Assembly (NCBI RefSeq): GCF_003002955.1
Contig: NZ_PVTJ01000005.1
Coordinates: 1 to 64,000 of the forward strand
Direction of reading: 5' to 3'
From: Glycomyces artemisiae
GTDB taxonomy: Bacteria > Actinomycetota > Actinomycetes > Mycobacteriales > Micromonosporaceae
DNA length: 64,000 nt
Shown here piece after piece: positions 62,790 through 64,000 of this stretch. The notes under the pieces are model-generated. The model was not told the DNA's origin, searched no databases, and saw only the letters and a program-made list of their open reading frames with translations. The translations under genes and the position numbers were made by a program. Each line of letters opens with the position of its first letter. Within the stretch, counting starts at the first letter, position 1.

Positions 62790-64000
62790 ATGAGCACTCA
62801 GCAGCCCCGCAACCCCTCCCAGCGGTCCGCCCTCCAGTGGCACCCCGCTCTCACCCGCCGCAGCCTCGTCCCCGCGAGCGGCGCCGCGATCACCGCCTCC
62901 GCCGCCGGATGCAGCTTCTTCTCCACCGAGAACGACTCCGCCGAAGGCGGCGGCGACAAAGGCCCCGAAGCCCCCATGCTCGCCGAGCGGGTAGAGGCGG
63001 GCGACCTCCCGCCCGTCGAGGAGCGCCTCCCCAAGGAGCCCCTCGTCATTACCCCCGCCGAATCCTCCGGCGCCTACGGCGGCACCTGGACCACCGCCGT
63101 CACCGGCGCCGCCGACGGCCCCTGGCTGTGGCGCACCATCAACGACGGCCACCTCCTCGAACGCTCCCGCGACTGGACCGAGATCCGCCCCAACATCGCC
63201 GTGAGCCTCGAACCGAACGCCGACGCCACCGAGTTCACGATCGTCCTCCGCGAAGGCGTCAAGTGGTCCGACGGCGAGCCGCTCACCACCGCCGACGTCG
63301 AGTTCGCCTTCGTCAACGTCGCCTCCAACCCCGAACTCACCCAAGGCTTCCCGAGTGAACTCGCCTCCATCGACGGCACCCCCGCCGAACTGGAGATCGT
63401 CGACGACTACACCTTCATCGTCAGGTTCAACTCGCCCAAGCCCCTCTTCCGCGACGACATGGCCGCCGGCACCTCCGGCCAGCGCTTCACCATGTACCCC
63501 CGCCACTACCTGGAGCAGTTCCACCTCGACTTCAACCCGAACGCCGACCAAGAGGCGATCGACGAGGGCTTCGACGGCTGGGTCGCCCGCTTCACCTCCA
63601 AGGGCAACCTCTGGAACTTCATGTGGGAGAACCCCGACCTCCCCACCCTCCTCCCGTGGATCTGCAAGAAGCCGATCTCCGACGCCGACTACGCCCTCTT
63701 CGAGCGCAACCCGTACTACTGGAAGGTAGACGAGGAGGGCAGCCAGCTGCCGTACCTCGACGAGGTCCGCTACAACATCATCGCCGACGTCGAGACCATG
63801 TTCGCCCACGCGATCAACGGCGACTACGACTTCCACTCGCGCCACTTCAACGACAACGCCCACCGCGCCGACGCGGTCGACAACGAGGGCAACGGCGACT
63901 ACACCGTCGTCGACCTCGAATCGACCTACTCCAGCGACATGAACCTCGCGTTCAACATGAACCACCAGAACCCGGCGCTGCGCGCGATCTTCAAGGACAA
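62790..64000 (+). CDS. Extracellular solute-binding lipoprotein, family 5 (partial)
   Basis: 403 codons visible; it runs off the right edge. A Tat-like lipoprotein signal (TRRSLVPASGAAITASAAGC) is followed by family 5 features: TEFTIVLREGVKWSDGEPLT and the YALFERNPYYWK region. Such proteins bind oligopeptides or oligosaccharides for an ABC importer, whose permeases should lie beyond 64000. AAGGAG is 9 nt before the ATG. A strong promoter and operator-like repeats precede it. Confidence 0.88.
   Translation, partial: MSTQQPRNPSQRSALQWHPALTRRSLVPASGAAITASAAGCSFFSTENDSAEGGGDKGPEAPMLAERVEAGDLPPVEERLPKEPLVITPAESSGAYGGTWTTAVTGAADGPWLWRTINDGHLLERSRDWTEIRPNIAVSLEPNADATEFTIVLREGVKWSDGEPLTTADVEFAFVNVASNPELTQGFPSELASIDGTPAELEIVDDYTFIVRFNSPKPLFRDDMAAGTSGQRFTMYPRHYLEQFHLDFNPNADQEAIDEGFDGWVARFTSKGNLWNFMWENPDLPTLLPWICKKPISDADYALFERNPYYWKVDEEGSQLPYLDEVRYNIIADVETMFAHAINGDYDFHSRHFNDNAHRADAVDNEGNGDYTVVDLESTYSSDMNLAFNMNHQNPALRAIFKD

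Overview
This is a high-GC (about 70 percent) actinobacterial chromosome segment with dense, short-spaced genes, GTG starts, hairpin terminators and several apparently leaderless messages. The run etfBA, NifS-like cysteine desulfurase, mnmA, methionine-synthase-like protein, ligA, GGDEF-EAL protein, gatCAB resembles core gene order I recall from Streptomyces and relatives. With clpP1-clpP2-clpX, the MEDS/anti-sigma pair and WhiB7-style promoter architecture, it points to a filamentous actinomycete-like organism; genus is not assignable by eye (Glycomycetaceae is only a guess). I see no rRNA, tRNA, IS element, prophage or CRISPR array.

Layout. 1-1.3 kb: divergent sigma-factor fragment and MEDS/ATPase anti-sigma gene. 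1.4-6.1 kb: minus-strand sugar ABC operon (binding lipoprotein, two permeases) with a lyase-like enzyme. 6.2-11.5 kb: small membrane proteins, a secreted subtilisin-like protease, clpP1-clpP2-clpX. 11.6-18.8 kb: etfBA, bioY, an XRE regulator, cysteine desulfurase, mnmA, methionine-synthase-like gene. 18.8-28.1 kb: sulfotransferase, DUF4173 protein, VIT-type transporter, a Phd/PIN toxin-antitoxin pair, a CorA channel, a TetR-ABC export operon with paired operators, and PhoX phosphatase. 28.3-34.8 kb: ligA, a GGDEF-EAL gene broken by one in-frame TAG, an ECF-type sigma gene with a C-terminal SnoaL-like domain, a VOC protein. 35.1-41.1 kb: two solute:sodium symporter modules around a LytS/LytTR two-component pair, with two related mini-ORFs in the junctions. 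41.0-45.4 kb: an Erm methyltransferase behind a leaderless leader peptide, a membrane-anchored receiver protein, a secreted M15-like peptidase and small proteins. 45.5-54.4 kb: a heterodimeric ABC exporter with complementary degenerate ATP sites, gatCAB, and mgtE with a 32-residue upstream ORF. 54.4-60.4 kb: a CotH/DUF4956/VTC polyphosphate-type operon with a PHO-box-like array, a metallophosphoesterase and a sugar-dehydrogenase lipoprotein. 60.5-64 kb: a 2-hydroxyacid dehydrogenase, two small PH-domain-like membrane proteins and a truncated solute-binding lipoprotein.

Themes: phosphate (PHO-box-like arrays ahead of phoX and of the VTC operon), monocarboxylate uptake under one LytTR system, divalent cations (CorA, MgtE, VIT-type), and control by short leader or junction peptides at three places (erm, mgtE, symporter/LytTR cluster). 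The most novel-looking signals are the duplicated mini-ORFs, the erm leader, the mgtE leader ORF, the TAG-interrupted GGDEF-EAL gene and the two PHO-box-like arrays. All calls are from reading the sequence; no database search was possible.
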